A stretch of 64,000 bases of DNA from RYN-230 sp963711705 (GCA_963711705.1 CAVQFM010000005.1:1-64000), one strand, 5' to 3'. Positions 1-8,730 are shown, numbered from the stretch's first letter. Notes: generated by a model from the sequence alone, not told the origin. A program made the numbers and translations.

Positions 1-324
1 GCGGCACTGCGCGCGTTCTCCTCGAACTTCTCGATCACTCAGTGTGATGCGGTCTGTGAGTTGGCAGGTATCCAGCCGCACGCAACAGCAACCTGCACCC
101 AGGTCGCGGTCGGTCCCGGCCTGCCCTGAACGGTGGGCGCACGTTTCGGCGGCGTGCGTGCTTGTGTTCAGGACCGTCCGGTACACCCGTGACCAGGCAC
201 AACAGTCGCGGCTAATCCCGGCCGTGGCACCGCACGCGGCTCGCAACTGAGACCAATAAATGAGACCAGGGGAGCACGAGGCGCCCGCCTGTCGGCTGCC
301 AGGATCGGTATTCTTGCAGGTCAG
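1..324. other. Left edge, no gene assigned
   Basis: No convincing start, domain or codon bias was found here. Frame +1 is open from the window edge to a TGA near 129 and could be the tail of a gene that begins outside the window, but its third-position GC is weak for this genome. Confidence 0.3.
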
Positions 325-414
325 TGGCGGTGGAGGTGGGATTTGAACCCACGGAAGACTTGCGCCTTCACACGCTTTCGAGGCGTGCGCCCTCGGCCAC
401 TAGGCGACTCCACC
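325..414 (-). tRNA. tRNA-Ser (anticodon CGA)
   Basis: On the minus strand the 7-bp acceptor arm GGTGGAG (408-414) pairs with CTCCACC (329-335), followed by discriminator G and an encoded CCA (325-327). The anticodon loop reads CTCGAAA. A long variable arm and the T-loop GTTCAAATC identify a class II serine tRNA. It lies downstream of tadA on the same strand. Confidence 0.95.
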
Positions 415-495
415 GCGGCAGAGCCTACCCGACCGGCGGCGGGCGGGCCGACGGGAGTGGTCTAAACCACGGCTGAGCTGCGTTTTTACCGGCCG

Positions 496-981
496 CTACC
501 GGCCCGGGCCGCGGCGGCCAGCGAAGAACTCGCGCAGCAGCCGGGCGCATTCCTCACCGAGGACCCCGCCGATCACCTCGATCCGCTGTCCCAGCCGGCG
601 GTCGCGGAGCACGTCCCACAGCGACCCCGCCGCCCCGGCCCGCGGGTCCGCCGCCCCGTACACCAGCCGGGCGATCCGGGCTACCGGCAGCGCGCCCGCG
701 CACATGGTGCACGGCTCCAGGGTGACCACCAGCGTGCACCGGTTGAGCCGCCAGCTGCCGATGCTGCGCGCGGCGTCCCGGATGGCCACGATCTCCGCGT
801 GGGCCGTGGGGTCGGTGTCCGCCTCGCGGCGGTTGCTGCCCCGGCCGATGATCGTGCCCGCGCCGTCCAGGACCACCGCCCCCACGGGCACGTCGGGCGG
901 CCGGTGGGCGAAGGCCCCGGCTGCCTCGTGGAGCGCGGCCCGCATCGCGGGCTCGAAGGCAGCCACGTAGCCGGTGCTCAC
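496..981 (-). CDS. tadA: tRNA-specific adenosine deaminase TadA
   Basis: TadA converts A34 to inosine in the wobble position of tRNA-Arg(ACG). The 161-aa protein has the cytidine/deoxycytidylate deaminase zinc site: H61-A-E63 (HAEIVAI), then P90-C91-x-x-C94 (PCTMCAGA). Its length is normal for the family. The GTG start at 981 lies 10 nt after the stop of its partner gene at 992, so the two form one operon. An internal ATG (M13, MRAALHEA) is an alternative start that matches the N-terminus of many TadA proteins. Confidence 0.93.
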   Translation of the reverse strand: MSTGYVAAFEPAMRAALHEAAGAFAHRPPDVPVGAVVLDGAGTIIGRGSNRREADTDPTAHAEIVAIRDAARSIGSWRLNRCTLVVTLEPCTMCAGALPVARIARLVYGAADPRAGAAGSLWDVLRDRRLGQRIEVIGGVLGEECARLLREFFAGRRGPGR

Positions 982-991
982 CCTGGGCGCC

Positions 992-1483
992 TCACGGGCC
1001 GAGCGCGGAGTCCAGGGCCCGGTCCAGCGCCGGGCCGAAGCCGAGCTGGCGGGCGATGCTGCCCAGCGCCTCGTCCGGGAACATGTCGAGATCGCCGGAC
1101 AGCGCGCCCAGGTCCATCTCGTCCACGCCCAGGTCGGCGAAGATCGACATCTCCCCGGCGGGCAGCACCTGATCCAGGTCGTCCTCGCCGGGAACCGGGA
1201 TGTCCAGGTAGTCCAGGACCTGGCGGGCCAGCGGCCAGTCCACCGCGGCGGTCAGGTCGGACAGGAACACCGACACCTGGCCACCGAGCAGCCGGAGCGC
1301 GACGAAGAAGTCGTCACCGACCGCGACCAGGCCGATGGTGCCCCCGATGCTGGGCTGCTGGCGCAGCGCGTGAATCAGCCCCTGCAGGTCCTCGGTGAGG
1401 GCGACGGGCAGGATCTCGGTGTCCCACGTGTCATCCTCCCGGTAGACGATCACGGCGACGTTGCCGCCATTCACATCCGTCAT
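992..1483 (-). CDS. tRNA adenosine deaminase-associated protein
   Basis: This acidic protein of about 163 aa has no catalytic motif that I recognise. It matches the conserved actinobacterial family always found beside tadA: an N-terminal AVIVYREDDTW strand, a middle with many L/V and D residues, and a tail GSIARQLGFGPALDRALDSAL. The ATG at 1483 was chosen because GGTGAGG precedes it at correct spacing. The frame is open further upstream to 1549 but that extension has no RBS. It is the first gene of the tadA operon. A role as TadA partner is inferred from synteny only. Confidence 0.82.
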   Translation of the reverse strand: MTDVNGGNVAVIVYREDDTWDTEILPVALTEDLQGLIHALRQQPSIGGTIGLVAVGDDFFVALRLLGGQVSVFLSDLTAAVDWPLARQVLDYLDIPVPGEDDLDQVLPAGEMSIFADLGVDEMDLGALSGDLDMFPDEALGSIARQLGFGPALDRALDSALGP

Positions 1484-1825
1484 CGCCACCTCACCAGGGC
1501 TGTCTCCAGCAAGGAATGGTGTCAGATCGGCAGCACACCCGTGGGCCAATCTCCGGCCTCGCTGCGGCCCCGGGGCGGGCGCGGGGCCGGCGAGGGCATT
1601 TCGTTACCCCAGGCATCTAGATGTGCACCTATCGTGACTAAGAAACCCGAAGGCTTTCGCTGTGAGCGAGAAGGTCTGTGATTTCCACTCCCCATCGGCG
1701 CGTGACGTGCCCGGTTCCTGGGGATCAAGGTACGGTGGACGCTTGCCGACCTGAGCATTGGTTACGAGATTACGCTGGGCTAAACTGAGCTAACAGAGTG
1801 GCGTATACGCGACTGGGAGTTGACC
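1484..1825. other. Intergenic region between divergent genes
   Basis: This 342-bp gap separates the minus-strand tadA operon from the plus-strand membrane-protein pair, so it must carry promoters for both directions. I saw no convincing -35/-10 pair and no coding signal. Confidence 0.4.
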
Positions 1826-1981
1826 ATGAAGCTCAAGCAGGTGGTTACTTGGGCGATCGTTCTCTTCTTGGCGTTTTACCTGGTAACCCAGCCGGCCGCG
1901 GCAGGACATGTGGTGTCGAACATCCTTAGTGGGCTCAAGTCGGCAGGCAACTCGATCGCTACCTTCCTGAACTCCATCTGA
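1826..1981 (+). CDS. 51-aa small membrane protein
   Basis: The ORF starts with ATG and encodes MKLKQVVTW, a hydrophobic stretch IVLFLAFYLV (residues 10-20), an AxA-like boundary (QPAAAG) and an amphipathic tail ending FLNSI. The GGGAG at 1816-1820 lies 5 nt before the start. The stop at 1979-1981 is 7 nt before the PH-domain gene, so they are probably cotranscribed. It could be a single-pass membrane peptide or a short secreted peptide. Function unknown. Confidence 0.75.
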   Translation: MKLKQVVTWAIVLFLAFYLVTQPAAAGHVVSNILSGLKSAGNSIATFLNSI

Positions 1982-1988
1982 GCCGGCG

Positions 1989-2654
1989 ATGAGGCTGATC
2001 GCACCGCGCAACGCGGGGCCCGCCTCGGTCAACAAGTACCTCCTGCCACACGAGCACCAGGTCATCACCGTTCGCAAGCACCCAGCCGTACTGCTGACCC
2101 CGATCTCGCTGGCCCTGGCCGGGGTGCTGGCCGCACTCGTGCTGGCCACCACCGTATTCAGCCACTCCAGGTCGGCCATCATCGTGCTGGTGCTCGGGGC
2201 CGTCGTTCTGCTGCTCAACCTGGCCTTCAAGATCTGGGACTGGTCGGAGGACTACTTCGCGGTGACGTCGGACCGGATGCTGGAGGCCAGCGGCGTCTTC
2301 ACCCGCAAGATCGCGATGATGCCGCTGGTCAAAGTCACCGATATGAGCTTCCGGCGCTCGACCATGGGCCGCCTCCTCGGATATGGCGAGTTCATCCTGG
2401 AATCGGCCGGCCAGGACCAGGCGCTGCGGAACATTGATCACGTACCGTACCCAGAGCAGCTCTACCTGGAAATATGCGCCCTGATCTTCCCGGCGGAGAA
2501 GATCCCGTGCCCCCAGTGCGACGGCGAGGGGGTGCTCATCCAGCGGAACGAGGATGGCGAGGAGACCACTTATCTCTGTCCCTTGTGCAAGGGTCGGAAG
2601 ACGGTCTCCGGAGACAGCCTCGTGGCCGAGAATAGGGACGTTGGCGACGACTGA
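1989..2654 (+). CDS. PH-domain (bPH2/YdbS-like) membrane protein with zinc-knuckle tail
   Basis: The 221-aa protein has two membrane segments near residues 32-72 (LTPISLALAGVLAALVLA and IIVLVLGAVVLLL). A bacterial PH-like domain follows: DYFAVTSDRMLEASGVFTRKIAMMPL, then TDMSFRRSTMGRLLGYGEF and LRNIDHVPYPEQLY. The C-terminus carries two CxxC knuckles (CPQCDGEG and CPLCKGRK) like a DnaJ-type zinc ribbon, an unusual addition for this family. The 51-aa membrane gene lies just upstream. Function unknown; a membrane-anchored scaffold is an inference. Confidence 0.8.
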   Translation: MRLIAPRNAGPASVNKYLLPHEHQVITVRKHPAVLLTPISLALAGVLAALVLATTVFSHSRSAIIVLVLGAVVLLLNLAFKIWDWSEDYFAVTSDRMLEASGVFTRKIAMMPLVKVTDMSFRRSTMGRLLGYGEFILESAGQDQALRNIDHVPYPEQLYLEICALIFPAEKIPCPQCDGEGVLIQRNEDGEETTYLCPLCKGRKTVSGDSLVAENRDVGDD

Positions 2655-2693
2655 CCCCGACCGGCGTTGTTATCAGCCCCCTTCCCCGGGGTT

Positions 2694-2734
2694 CGTGCTG
2701 CCGGACGGTCCCGGCGGGAGCGTCCGGCAGCACG
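2694..2734. terminator. Bidirectional hairpin between convergent genes
   Basis: A perfect 14-bp inverted repeat (2694-2707 with 2721-2734) encloses a 13-nt loop that can itself pair. It sits between the PH-domain gene (ends 2654) and the convergent EamA gene (ends 2795). There is no T-run, which is common for actinobacterial terminators. Confidence 0.75.
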
Positions 2735-2794
2735 AGTCCGGTGGGATCACTCCCCGGTGGCGGGCGGGCCGCCCGGGACGGGCCCCGGGCCCCG

Positions 2795-3646
2795 TCAGAT
2801 AGTGACCGCCGCGATCCCGGCGATAGCCAGCAGCAGGCCAGCCACCTGGAGTGGCCGGATCCGCTCGCCCAGCACCAGCCGGGCCAGCAGCACGGTGACC
2901 CCGGGGTACAGCGAGGTGAGCACCACGGCGATGCCGAACAGCCCCGCCCGGGTGGCCAGCAGGTAGCAGGCGTTGGCGGCCGCGTCGAGCAGCCCGGAGG
3001 CGACCGCCCCGGCCAGCAGCCGCGGGCTGGAGACGCGCCAGGCGGGCGGTGCCGCGGCCCAGAGGGCTACCCCGAGCATGACCAGCGCACCGCTGGTCCG
3101 GGAGATCGCGCTCGGCCACAGCACACCCCCGGTCCCCGCGTACTTCAGGAAAAGAAAGAACATCCCGAACGCCATCCCGGCGCTGGTGCCATAGGCCAGG
3201 CCGCGCAGCGTCGCCCGGTGCGCGCGGACGGCCCGGCCGGTCCCGGTCTCCGTGCTCACCAGCACCGTGGCCACCAGGCAGATGGCGCCGCCGAGGTAGA
3301 CCGGCAGCCCGGGCCGCTCCCCAGAGGCCACCGCCACGCCCACCGGGAGCAGCGTGGAGACCAGCGCGGACACCGGCGCGACCACGCGCATCGGCCCGGC
3401 GGCCAGGCCCGCGTAGAAGATGATCAGCCCCACGCCGCCCACTGCCCCGCCCGCCGCGGCCCAGGCCAGCCCGGACGCGGGCAGTGGGCTACCCGTGGCC
3501 AGCGCGGCCGCCAGCAGCAGGATGGCCCCGGCGGGCGCGGACACGGTCAGCACGGACAGGGCCCGGGTGCGCCGGGACACGGCGCCACCCAGGAAGTCGG
3601 CACTGCCGTAGAGCACGGCGGCCGCCAGGGCGAAGACAATGACCAT
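2795..3646 (-). CDS. EamA/DMT-family transporter
   Basis: This 283-aa protein is almost wholly hydrophobic, with about ten membrane segments in two EamA halves (FALAAAVLYGSADFLGG at the start, LQVAGLLLAIAGIAAVTI at the end). The length is typical of drug/metabolite transporters. An RBS CAGGAG precedes the ATG at 3646. It is divergent from an XRE/cupin regulator, which suggests that this regulator controls it. The substrate is unknown, but amino acids or small metabolites are common for such pairs. Confidence 0.88.
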   Translation of the reverse strand: MVIVFALAAAVLYGSADFLGGAVSRRTRALSVLTVSAPAGAILLLAAALATGSPLPASGLAWAAAGGAVGGVGLIIFYAGLAAGPMRVVAPVSALVSTLLPVGVAVASGERPGLPVYLGGAICLVATVLVSTETGTGRAVRAHRATLRGLAYGTSAGMAFGMFFLFLKYAGTGGVLWPSAISRTSGALVMLGVALWAAAPPAWRVSSPRLLAGAVASGLLDAAANACYLLATRAGLFGIAVVLTSLYPGVTVLLARLVLGERIRPLQVAGLLLAIAGIAAVTI

Positions 3647-3763
3647 GCGGGGCTCCTGGGCCAGCGGCCCGGCTAGGCTCGGCCTCCCACGGGAAGCGGT
3701 CGGAATATCGGACTACGTGGTTCACTATACTGACCGCAGAGGGTTCCAGGAAACGGATAAACG

Positions 3764-4336
3764 ATGGCTGCGACGGACATAACCGGTGCGCTGGCCCGGA
3801 CCATGCAGATGCTGCGGACGGAACGGGGCTGGTCGCTGGACCAGCTGGCCACCCGGTCCGGGGTGAGCAAGGGGGTGCTGGTCGCACTGGAACAGGGCCG
3901 GTCCAACCCGAACCTGGCCACGCTGGCCCGGATCAGCGACGCGTTCGGGGTGCCAGTGACCAGGCTGGTCGAGCTGACCAGCGAGCCGGAGGTGCGGATC
4001 ACCGGGGCCAGGGAGGCACGGGTACTCTGGCACGGCCCGTCCGGCGGTACGGGCACGATCCTCGGGGCGACGGAAGCGCCGTGGGCGGCGGAACTGTGGC
4101 GATGGACGGTGCAGCCCGGCGAGGGCTGGGGCGGCGATGCGCACACCCCGGCCACCCGGGAGCTGGTCTGGGTGGAATCCGGGACGCTGACGCTGACCGT
4201 GGCCGGCCGCGAGTATCAGGTCCAGGCCGGTGACTGCGCCCGGTTCCCGGGCAGCGTGCCGCACGCTTACCGTAACGAGGGGGCGGAGCCGGTGTCCCTG
4301 ACCATGGTCGTGGTGGTGCCGCCCGCCCCGGCCTGA
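3764..4336 (+). CDS. XRE-family regulator with C-terminal cupin
   Basis: The 190-aa protein has an N-terminal helix-turn-helix at residues 10-65 (MQMLRTERGWSLDQLATRSGVSKG, then NPNLATLARISDAFGVP) and a C-terminal cupin barrel (residues ~105-185, with GEGWGGDAHTPATREL and the FPGSVPHAY motif). This is the HTH_3 plus cupin_2 architecture, in which the cupin usually senses a small ligand. The intergenic region 3647-3763 is shared with the EamA gene, so it likely holds the operator. The kinase-like gene follows 13 nt downstream. Confidence 0.9.
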   Translation: MAATDITGALARTMQMLRTERGWSLDQLATRSGVSKGVLVALEQGRSNPNLATLARISDAFGVPVTRLVELTSEPEVRITGAREARVLWHGPSGGTGTILGATEAPWAAELWRWTVQPGEGWGGDAHTPATRELVWVESGTLTLTVAGREYQVQAGDCARFPGSVPHAYRNEGAEPVSLTMVVVVPPAPA

Positions 4337-4349
4337 CGAAGGGAGTACC

Positions 4350-5591
4350 GTGCGCTTCGTGTTCAGCCCGCCCGCTGATGAGGCGGCGGGATTGCTCACC
4401 CTGCCCTGGGCTGAGCCACTGGAGGAGTGGCAGGACCCGCGGCTGATCGAGGTCCGGCAGCGGGGCATCTCCCGGCACGTCGTCCGGTTCGTGGCCGACG
4501 ATGGCGAGCTGTACGCGCTCAAGTCGATCAATGAGATCCTGGCCCGGCGGGAGTACCGGCTGCTGCGCGCGCTGGCCGAGCTGAACGTGCCCGCGGTCAG
4601 CGTGGTCGGTGTGGTCGTGGACCGCGGGCCGGACGCCGACGCGATCCTGGTCACCCGGTTCCTGGACTTCTCCACGACGTACCGGGCGGTATTCTCCAGC
4701 CCCCGTGGCGGGCAGCCCACCGACCGGCTGCTGGACGCCCTGGCCGAGTTGCTGGTGCGGCTGCACCTGTCCGGGTTCTTCTGGGGCGACTGCTCGCTGT
4801 CGAACACCCTGTTCCGCTACGACGCGGGCACTCTCGAGGCCTACCTGGTCGATGCGGAGACCAGCGAGCAGCACCCGTCCCTCACCCCCGGCCAGCGCCA
4901 CTACGACCTGGAACTGGCCGAGGAGCGGGTCTTCGGCGAGCTGCTCGACCTGCAGGCGGGTGAGCTGCTCAGCCCGGAGCTGGAGCCGCTGGAGATCGCC
5001 GCCGAGCTGCCCCGCCGGTACGCGCGGCTGTGGGATGAGCTGACCCGCGAGGAGCTGCTGAGCCAGGATGACCAGCGGTTCCGGATGGCGCAGCGGCTGC
5101 GGCGGCTCAACGAGCTGGGCTTCGACGTGGACGAGCTGGAGCTGATCAGCACGCCGGTAGGGAACCGGCTGAAGCTGCGCACCAAAGTCGCCGAGTCCGG
5201 GCACCACAGCCGGAAACTGTTCCTGCGCACTGGGCTGGCCGCCGAGGAGAACCAGGCCCGCCGGCTGCTCAACGACATCGCCAGCTACCGCGCTTACCTG
5301 GAGCAGAAACGGGGTCACCCGGTATCTGAGACGGTGGCGGCCAATCAGTGGCTCAGCGATGTGTACGACCCGGTCATCGCGGGCATCCCGGAGAGCCTGC
5401 GTGGCCGGCTGGCGCCGCCGGAGATCTTCCACGAGATCCTGGAGCACCGCTGGTACATGTCGGAGGCGGCCGGATCAGACGTCGGGACCTCGGCCGCTGC
5501 CCGGTCCTACTTCCAGACGGTGCTGCCGGACGTGCCCGAACTGCTCAGCGACGGCCCTGAGGACGAGGACGAGGCGGATCTGGTGGGGTGA
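4350..5591 (+). CDS. DUF4032 kinase-like protein
   Basis: The 413-aa protein begins at GTG, 13 nt after the XRE/cupin gene. Its N-terminal half looks like a lipopolysaccharide-kinase or APH-type fold: a lysine in LYALKSINEIL, the catalytic-loop-like motif FFWGDCSLSNTLF, and AYLVDAETSE in place of DFG. The C-terminal DUF4032 region contains HEILEHRWYMSE. The tail ends in an acidic stretch. The substrate is unknown. The last 85 nt overlap a convergent membrane gene. Confidence 0.85.
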   Translation: MRFVFSPPADEAAGLLTLPWAEPLEEWQDPRLIEVRQRGISRHVVRFVADDGELYALKSINEILARREYRLLRALAELNVPAVSVVGVVVDRGPDADAILVTRFLDFSTTYRAVFSSPRGGQPTDRLLDALAELLVRLHLSGFFWGDCSLSNTLFRYDAGTLEAYLVDAETSEQHPSLTPGQRHYDLELAEERVFGELLDLQAGELLSPELEPLEIAAELPRRYARLWDELTREELLSQDDQRFRMAQRLRRLNELGFDVDELELISTPVGNRLKLRTKVAESGHHSRKLFLRTGLAAEENQARRLLNDIASYRAYLEQKRGHPVSETVAANQWLSDVYDPVIAGIPESLRGRLAPPEIFHEILEHRWYMSEAAGSDVGTSAAARSYFQTVLPDVPELLSDGPEDEDEADLVG

Positions 5592-5938
5592 CGGCTGCCC
5601 ACGGCGATCAGTGGCAGCCCGAGCCCGAGCGCGACGGCGGCGATGATGGCTGCCTCGGTCAGCCGGCCATTCGCCTCGTTCGTGCACAGCCGCTCCAGCT
5701 GCCGCTGCTGGGCCAGCGGGGCGGCGGGCCCCGACCCGCCGGTATTGACGATGCCCGGGTCCAGCCTGACCTGGACCGCGCTGTCCGAGCTGAGCCCCGG
5801 GCCGCAGTACCCGACCACGGAGCTGGACACGGCGATCACCCGCAGCGGGACGAAGATCAGGGCCAGCGCCGCGGCCAGCCCACCGGCGATGATCGCGACA
5901 CCGCACAGCCGGACGAACAGCCGGCCAGCTGACTGCAT
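5507..5938 (-). CDS. Two-pass membrane protein, unknown function
   Basis: The start MQSAGRLFVRL at 5938 is chosen because GGAGGTGGAG precedes it by 5 nt; the frame stays open upstream without an RBS. The ~143-aa product has a membrane segment near residues 13-35 (VAIIAGGLAAALALIFVPL), an extracytoplasmic loop with two cysteines (VGYCGPGL and ERLCTNEA) and a second segment AAIIAAVALGLGLPLIAVG. The serine-rich tail overlaps the 3' end of the convergent DUF4032 gene by 85 nt, which is odd, so the true C-terminus may be shorter in relatives. Confidence 0.72.
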   Translation of the reverse strand: MQSAGRLFVRLCGVAIIAGGLAAALALIFVPLRVIAVSSSVVGYCGPGLSSDSAVQVRLDPGIVNTGGSGPAAPLAQQRQLERLCTNEANGRLTEAAIIAAVALGLGLPLIAVGSRHPTRSASSSSSGPSLSSSGTSGSTVWK

Positions 5939-6085
5939 AACTGCTCCACCTCCAGGCCTGCCCAGCATCCAGGGGCACGAAGCCGCCGGCACCGTTACCC
6001 ACGATGACACAGTCCGGCCGGGCTGACGGCCGGCGGGGTACGGGCATCGGTTCCGGTCCGGCTGGGCCGCGCCTAGGCTCGCCTT

Positions 6086-6751
6086 ATGGCGATTGACTGG
6101 GGCACTGTGGCCGAGCTAGCCACCGCGGGTGGCACCCTGGCCCTGGCTATATCCACGTTCGCCTCGGTCCGCTCGGCCAACCGGGCCGCCCGGGCGTCGG
6201 AGGAGGCGTTGCTGGTCGGGCTGCAGCCACTGCTGGTGCCATCGCGGCTGCAGGACGACCGGCAGAAGATCTTCTTCATGGATGGCAAGCACCTGGTGGT
6301 CAACGGCGGCGGGGCCGCGGTGGACGTCAACGGCGACGTCGCCTACCTGGCCATGTCGGTACGCAACGCAGGCCAGGGCATCGCGGTGCTGCGCTGCTGG
6401 CACGCCGTGCCGGGCCGGCAGCTCGAGGAGCAGCGGCCGGATCTCTCGGTGTTCCGGCGGCACAGCCGGGACATTTACGTGCCGCCGTCCGACCTGGGGT
6501 TCTGGCAGGCTGCGTTCCGTGATGGCCAGGACCCCGAGCGCGACGAGGTGATCAGGGCGATCAAGGCCGTCCAGCCGCTTACGGTCAACGTGTTCTACGG
6601 CGACTACGAAGGTGGCCAGGGGATGATCAGCCGCTTCATCGTCCAGCCGGTGGGCGACGAGCACGTCCGGTGGCTGCCCACGGTCGGGCACCACTGGAAC
6701 ATCGACCGGCCGGATCCCCGGTGGCGCCCGGGGGACGGGGACGTGGCCTAG
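6086..6751 (+). CDS. Hypothetical protein with N-terminal membrane segment
   Basis: The 221-aa product has one likely membrane helix at residues 8-27 (ELATAGGTLALAISTFASV) followed by a helical linker SANRAARASEEA. The soluble remainder has a beta-rich stretch YLAMSVRNAGQGIAVL and ends with many prolines and aspartates. The N-terminal pattern resembles small proteins with a membrane anchor and a DUF-type domain that I cannot name. It converges on the lipoprotein gene with a 12-bp gap. Codon use is native. Confidence 0.7.
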   Translation: MAIDWGTVAELATAGGTLALAISTFASVRSANRAARASEEALLVGLQPLLVPSRLQDDRQKIFFMDGKHLVVNGGGAAVDVNGDVAYLAMSVRNAGQGIAVLRCWHAVPGRQLEEQRPDLSVFRRHSRDIYVPPSDLGFWQAAFRDGQDPERDEVIRAIKAVQPLTVNVFYGDYEGGQGMISRFIVQPVGDEHVRWLPTVGHHWNIDRPDPRWRPGDGDVA

Positions 6752-6763
6752 GCCGGGCTTGCC

Positions 6764-7291
6764 TTAGGCGGCGCAGTGCCCCTGGGCGTGCACCGCGGCC
6801 ACGTCCGCGGCCACGCTGCCGTGCTGGTACAGGCTCAGGTCGCGGGGGGAGAACCCCCACTGCCCGTTGGCGTAGACGAGCGTCTCGGTCTGGCTGGCCG
6901 GCTTCCCGGCGACCGGGAGTGCCGCGGTCACCACCGCTGTCCTGCCGGTCACCACCACCCGGGTGATCCGGTAGGCCCGCCCCGCGCCGGGGCAGCCCTT
7001 GTGCACCGCCACCCAGGCCTGCTCGCTGATGGCCTGGCGCGCGGGGGCGCTGAGCATCTGGTAGGTGATGGCGTACTGGCCTGCGGAGTACAGCGAGAGG
7101 TAGTCGTTCGCATCCGACCGGACCGCGGCTACCGTGTGCGGCTCCCCGAGGGGGACCGTGGGACGGGCGCTCGCTTTGGCCACGCTGGCCGACGGGCCCG
7201 CCGCCGCCCCGCCACCCGACGAGCACGCCACCATGGTGAGCCCAGCAGCCGCGGCGGCCGCCGCCATCGCGCTCGCCTGGTATCGCATCCG
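6764..7291 (-). CDS. Putative lipoprotein
   Basis: The start MRYQASAM at 7291 gives a short basic end, an alanine-rich hydrophobic stretch and a lipobox-like TMVAC followed by SSGGGAAAG. The mature part (about 150 aa) has YLSLYSAGQYAITYQMLS, the fold seen in NTF2-like or DUF4878-type secreted proteins, and cysteines KGCPGAG and HCAA that could form a disulfide. An ATG 3 codons upstream is also possible. Function unknown. Confidence 0.72.
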   Translation of the reverse strand, partial: RMRYQASAMAAAAAAAGLTMVACSSGGGAAAGPSASVAKASARPTVPLGEPHTVAAVRSDANDYLSLYSAGQYAITYQMLSAPARQAISEQAWVAVHKGCPGAGRAYRITRVVVTGRTAVVTAALPVAGKPASQTETLVYANGQWGFSPRDLSLYQHGSVAADVAAVHAQGHCAA

Positions 7292-7358
7292 GTCCTCCAT
7301 GTCCGCCTGACGCATAAGAGACGCCTGCCGGGACCGTCCGGTGCACCTGGGTCAGGGC

Positions 7359-7553
7359 TCATCCCCCAGCGTCGCGCTGCGCTATCATCTCGCGGATCGT
7401 CGTCAGCTCGTTACGGATCGCCCGCAGGTCATCGGCGATAGCCATCAGCGCGTGCAACTGGCCCTTGGCCAGGTCGTGCTGGCTCTCGGTGACGCCCGCC
7501 TGGGCCCATCTGAGCACGTGCTCGGCTTCCTGGTAATGGTTTGGCGTAGTCAT
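7359..7553 (-). CDS. 64-aa helical small protein
   Basis: The product is predicted almost entirely helical, with a heptad-like pattern HALMAIADDLRAIRNELTTI that suits a short coiled coil. Third-position GC is high. It lies upstream of the lipoprotein gene on the same strand with a 67-bp gap. No family recognised. Confidence 0.6.
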   Translation of the reverse strand: MTTPNHYQEAEHVLRWAQAGVTESQHDLAKGQLHALMAIADDLRAIRNELTTIREMIAQRDAGG

Positions 7554-7754
7554 GAGGTGAGCTTCTCACCATGGCCCGCTGGCTGGCGCGCGGACGCGGA
7601 CGGCTGTCACGGGCCAGGCCGGGCCACGCACTCAAGAGCAGCTAGTGCACTATTCACAGCCGAGATGACCGGCGGACGTGCGGGCAACGGCCCGCCCGGG
7701 TAGGAGTGCAGCACAGGCGCAGCGTGGCGCGCTGGCCGGAGAGGACAGGTGGCC

Positions 7755-7859
7755 ATGGCCGGGCAGCACGGGAATACGGCTAATTCCGACCCAATGATGA
7801 GCGCGATCGTACTCGCGCTGCTGGTCCTGCTGGTGATCGTGCTCATCGCGGCGGCCTGA
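7755..7859 (+). CDS. 34-aa single-pass membrane microprotein
   Basis: ATG at 7755, preceded by GAGAGGACAGG, opens a 34-codon frame: a polar N-terminus MAGQHGNTANSDPMM and a hydrophobic helix IVLALLVLLVIVLIAAA up to the stop at 7857-7859. The combination of RBS, frame and hydrophobic design supports a real gene. Function unknown. Confidence 0.6.
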   Translation: MAGQHGNTANSDPMMSAIVLALLVLLVIVLIAAA

Positions 7860-7873
7860 GCCGCTCACGAGCC

Positions 7874-8326
7874 TCAGTTCAGCCGCCTGTCAACCTCGTG
7901 CCCGCGCTGCCGGGCCAGTTCGGCCAGCCGGGACACGGCGAGCGCGCGGTCGTGGCGCAGCAGCCGGGATTCGGTGGCGGGCAGCCGGGTGACATCCATC
8001 CATGGGTTGTGTTCGCGGTGGCCGTCCACGGCGGCCAGCCGGTAGGACACCTGCCCGTCGGCCCGCATGATCCACTCCCAGGACAGGGCCGCGAACTCCC
8101 CACCGCGGCTGCTGCCGAGTTTCGCGATGACCCCGGTCATGCCCCAGGCTTTCCACCGGGTGGGGTCCCCAGGGGTCGCGCTGTCCGGCCCGGCGGCCGG
8201 GGCCACTTCCGGCTCGTCCGGGGTTTTCCAGGCACCCGGCCACAGCGCCCAGACCAGCTCGGCGACCACCCAGAAGGCCGCGGCCAGGCTGAGGATGCCG
8301 CTGTTGGCCAGTGCTGCCAGGCTCAT
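7874..8326 (-). CDS. Hypothetical membrane-anchored protein
   Basis: The start MSLAALANSGIL at 8326 is supported by GGGGGGAC just upstream; the frame continues to 8380 without an RBS. The ~150-aa product has an N-terminal membrane helix (residues 8-28, SLAAAFWVVAELVWALWP), a proline/acid-rich linker, and a C-terminal domain with WEWIMRADGQVSYRLAAVDG and RLLRHDRALAVSRLAELARQ. Function unknown. Confidence 0.7.
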   Translation of the reverse strand: MSLAALANSGILSLAAAFWVVAELVWALWPGAWKTPDEPEVAPAAGPDSATPGDPTRWKAWGMTGVIAKLGSSRGGEFAALSWEWIMRADGQVSYRLAAVDGHREHNPWMDVTRLPATESRLLRHDRALAVSRLAELARQRGHEVDRRLN

Positions 8327-8521
8327 GGCCTGTCCCCCCACTTCTGCCCTGACAGGATTCCTTTGCGACGCGCGGCGCACCGCATCGGTTTACAGAACTG
8401 GGCCCATCGTCCTGCCCCATGCCGGTCTTGGCCAGCCCCGCGGCCAGATAACCGGGCCGGGGCCGCAAAAGCAGCGGTCTCCCTGGGTGCTGAGCCACCT
8501 GGGGAGCCGCTGCTCACGGGG

Positions 8522-8611
8522 CGGAGGCTCGGGGATTTGAACCCCGGAAGGGCGGTAAACCCTAACCGCATTAGCAGTGCGGCGCCATAGACCGGACTAG
8601 GCGAAGCCTCC
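8522..8611 (-). tRNA. tRNA-Ser (anticodon GCU)
   Basis: Minus-strand GGAGGCT (8605-8611) pairs with AGCCTCC (8523-8529). The anticodon arm CCGCACTGCTAATGCGG shows GCU, with a long variable arm and T-loop GTTCAAATC. No CCA is encoded. Confidence 0.94.
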
Positions 8612-8730
8612 CGTTGACCGGAACGGTCCGCATCAGCGTACCGGGCCGCCGCCAGCCGTGCCAAAGCACTATGCCAACCCGGGGGCGGCCCCCACCGGGA
8701 GCCCTCGCGCGCCGGGTGGCCCCCGGGACC

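Noticed and set aside
44..250. Open frame near the left edge
   Set aside because: No RBS, no conserved pattern and poor codon bias.
2741..3676. Long plus-strand frame rich in G, R, Q and P
   Set aside because: Antisense shadow of the EamA gene; low-complexity composition typical of reverse frames in GC-rich DNA.
3999..5447. 482-aa minus-strand frame
   Set aside because: Shadow of the DUF4032 and regulator genes, both of which have clear motifs.
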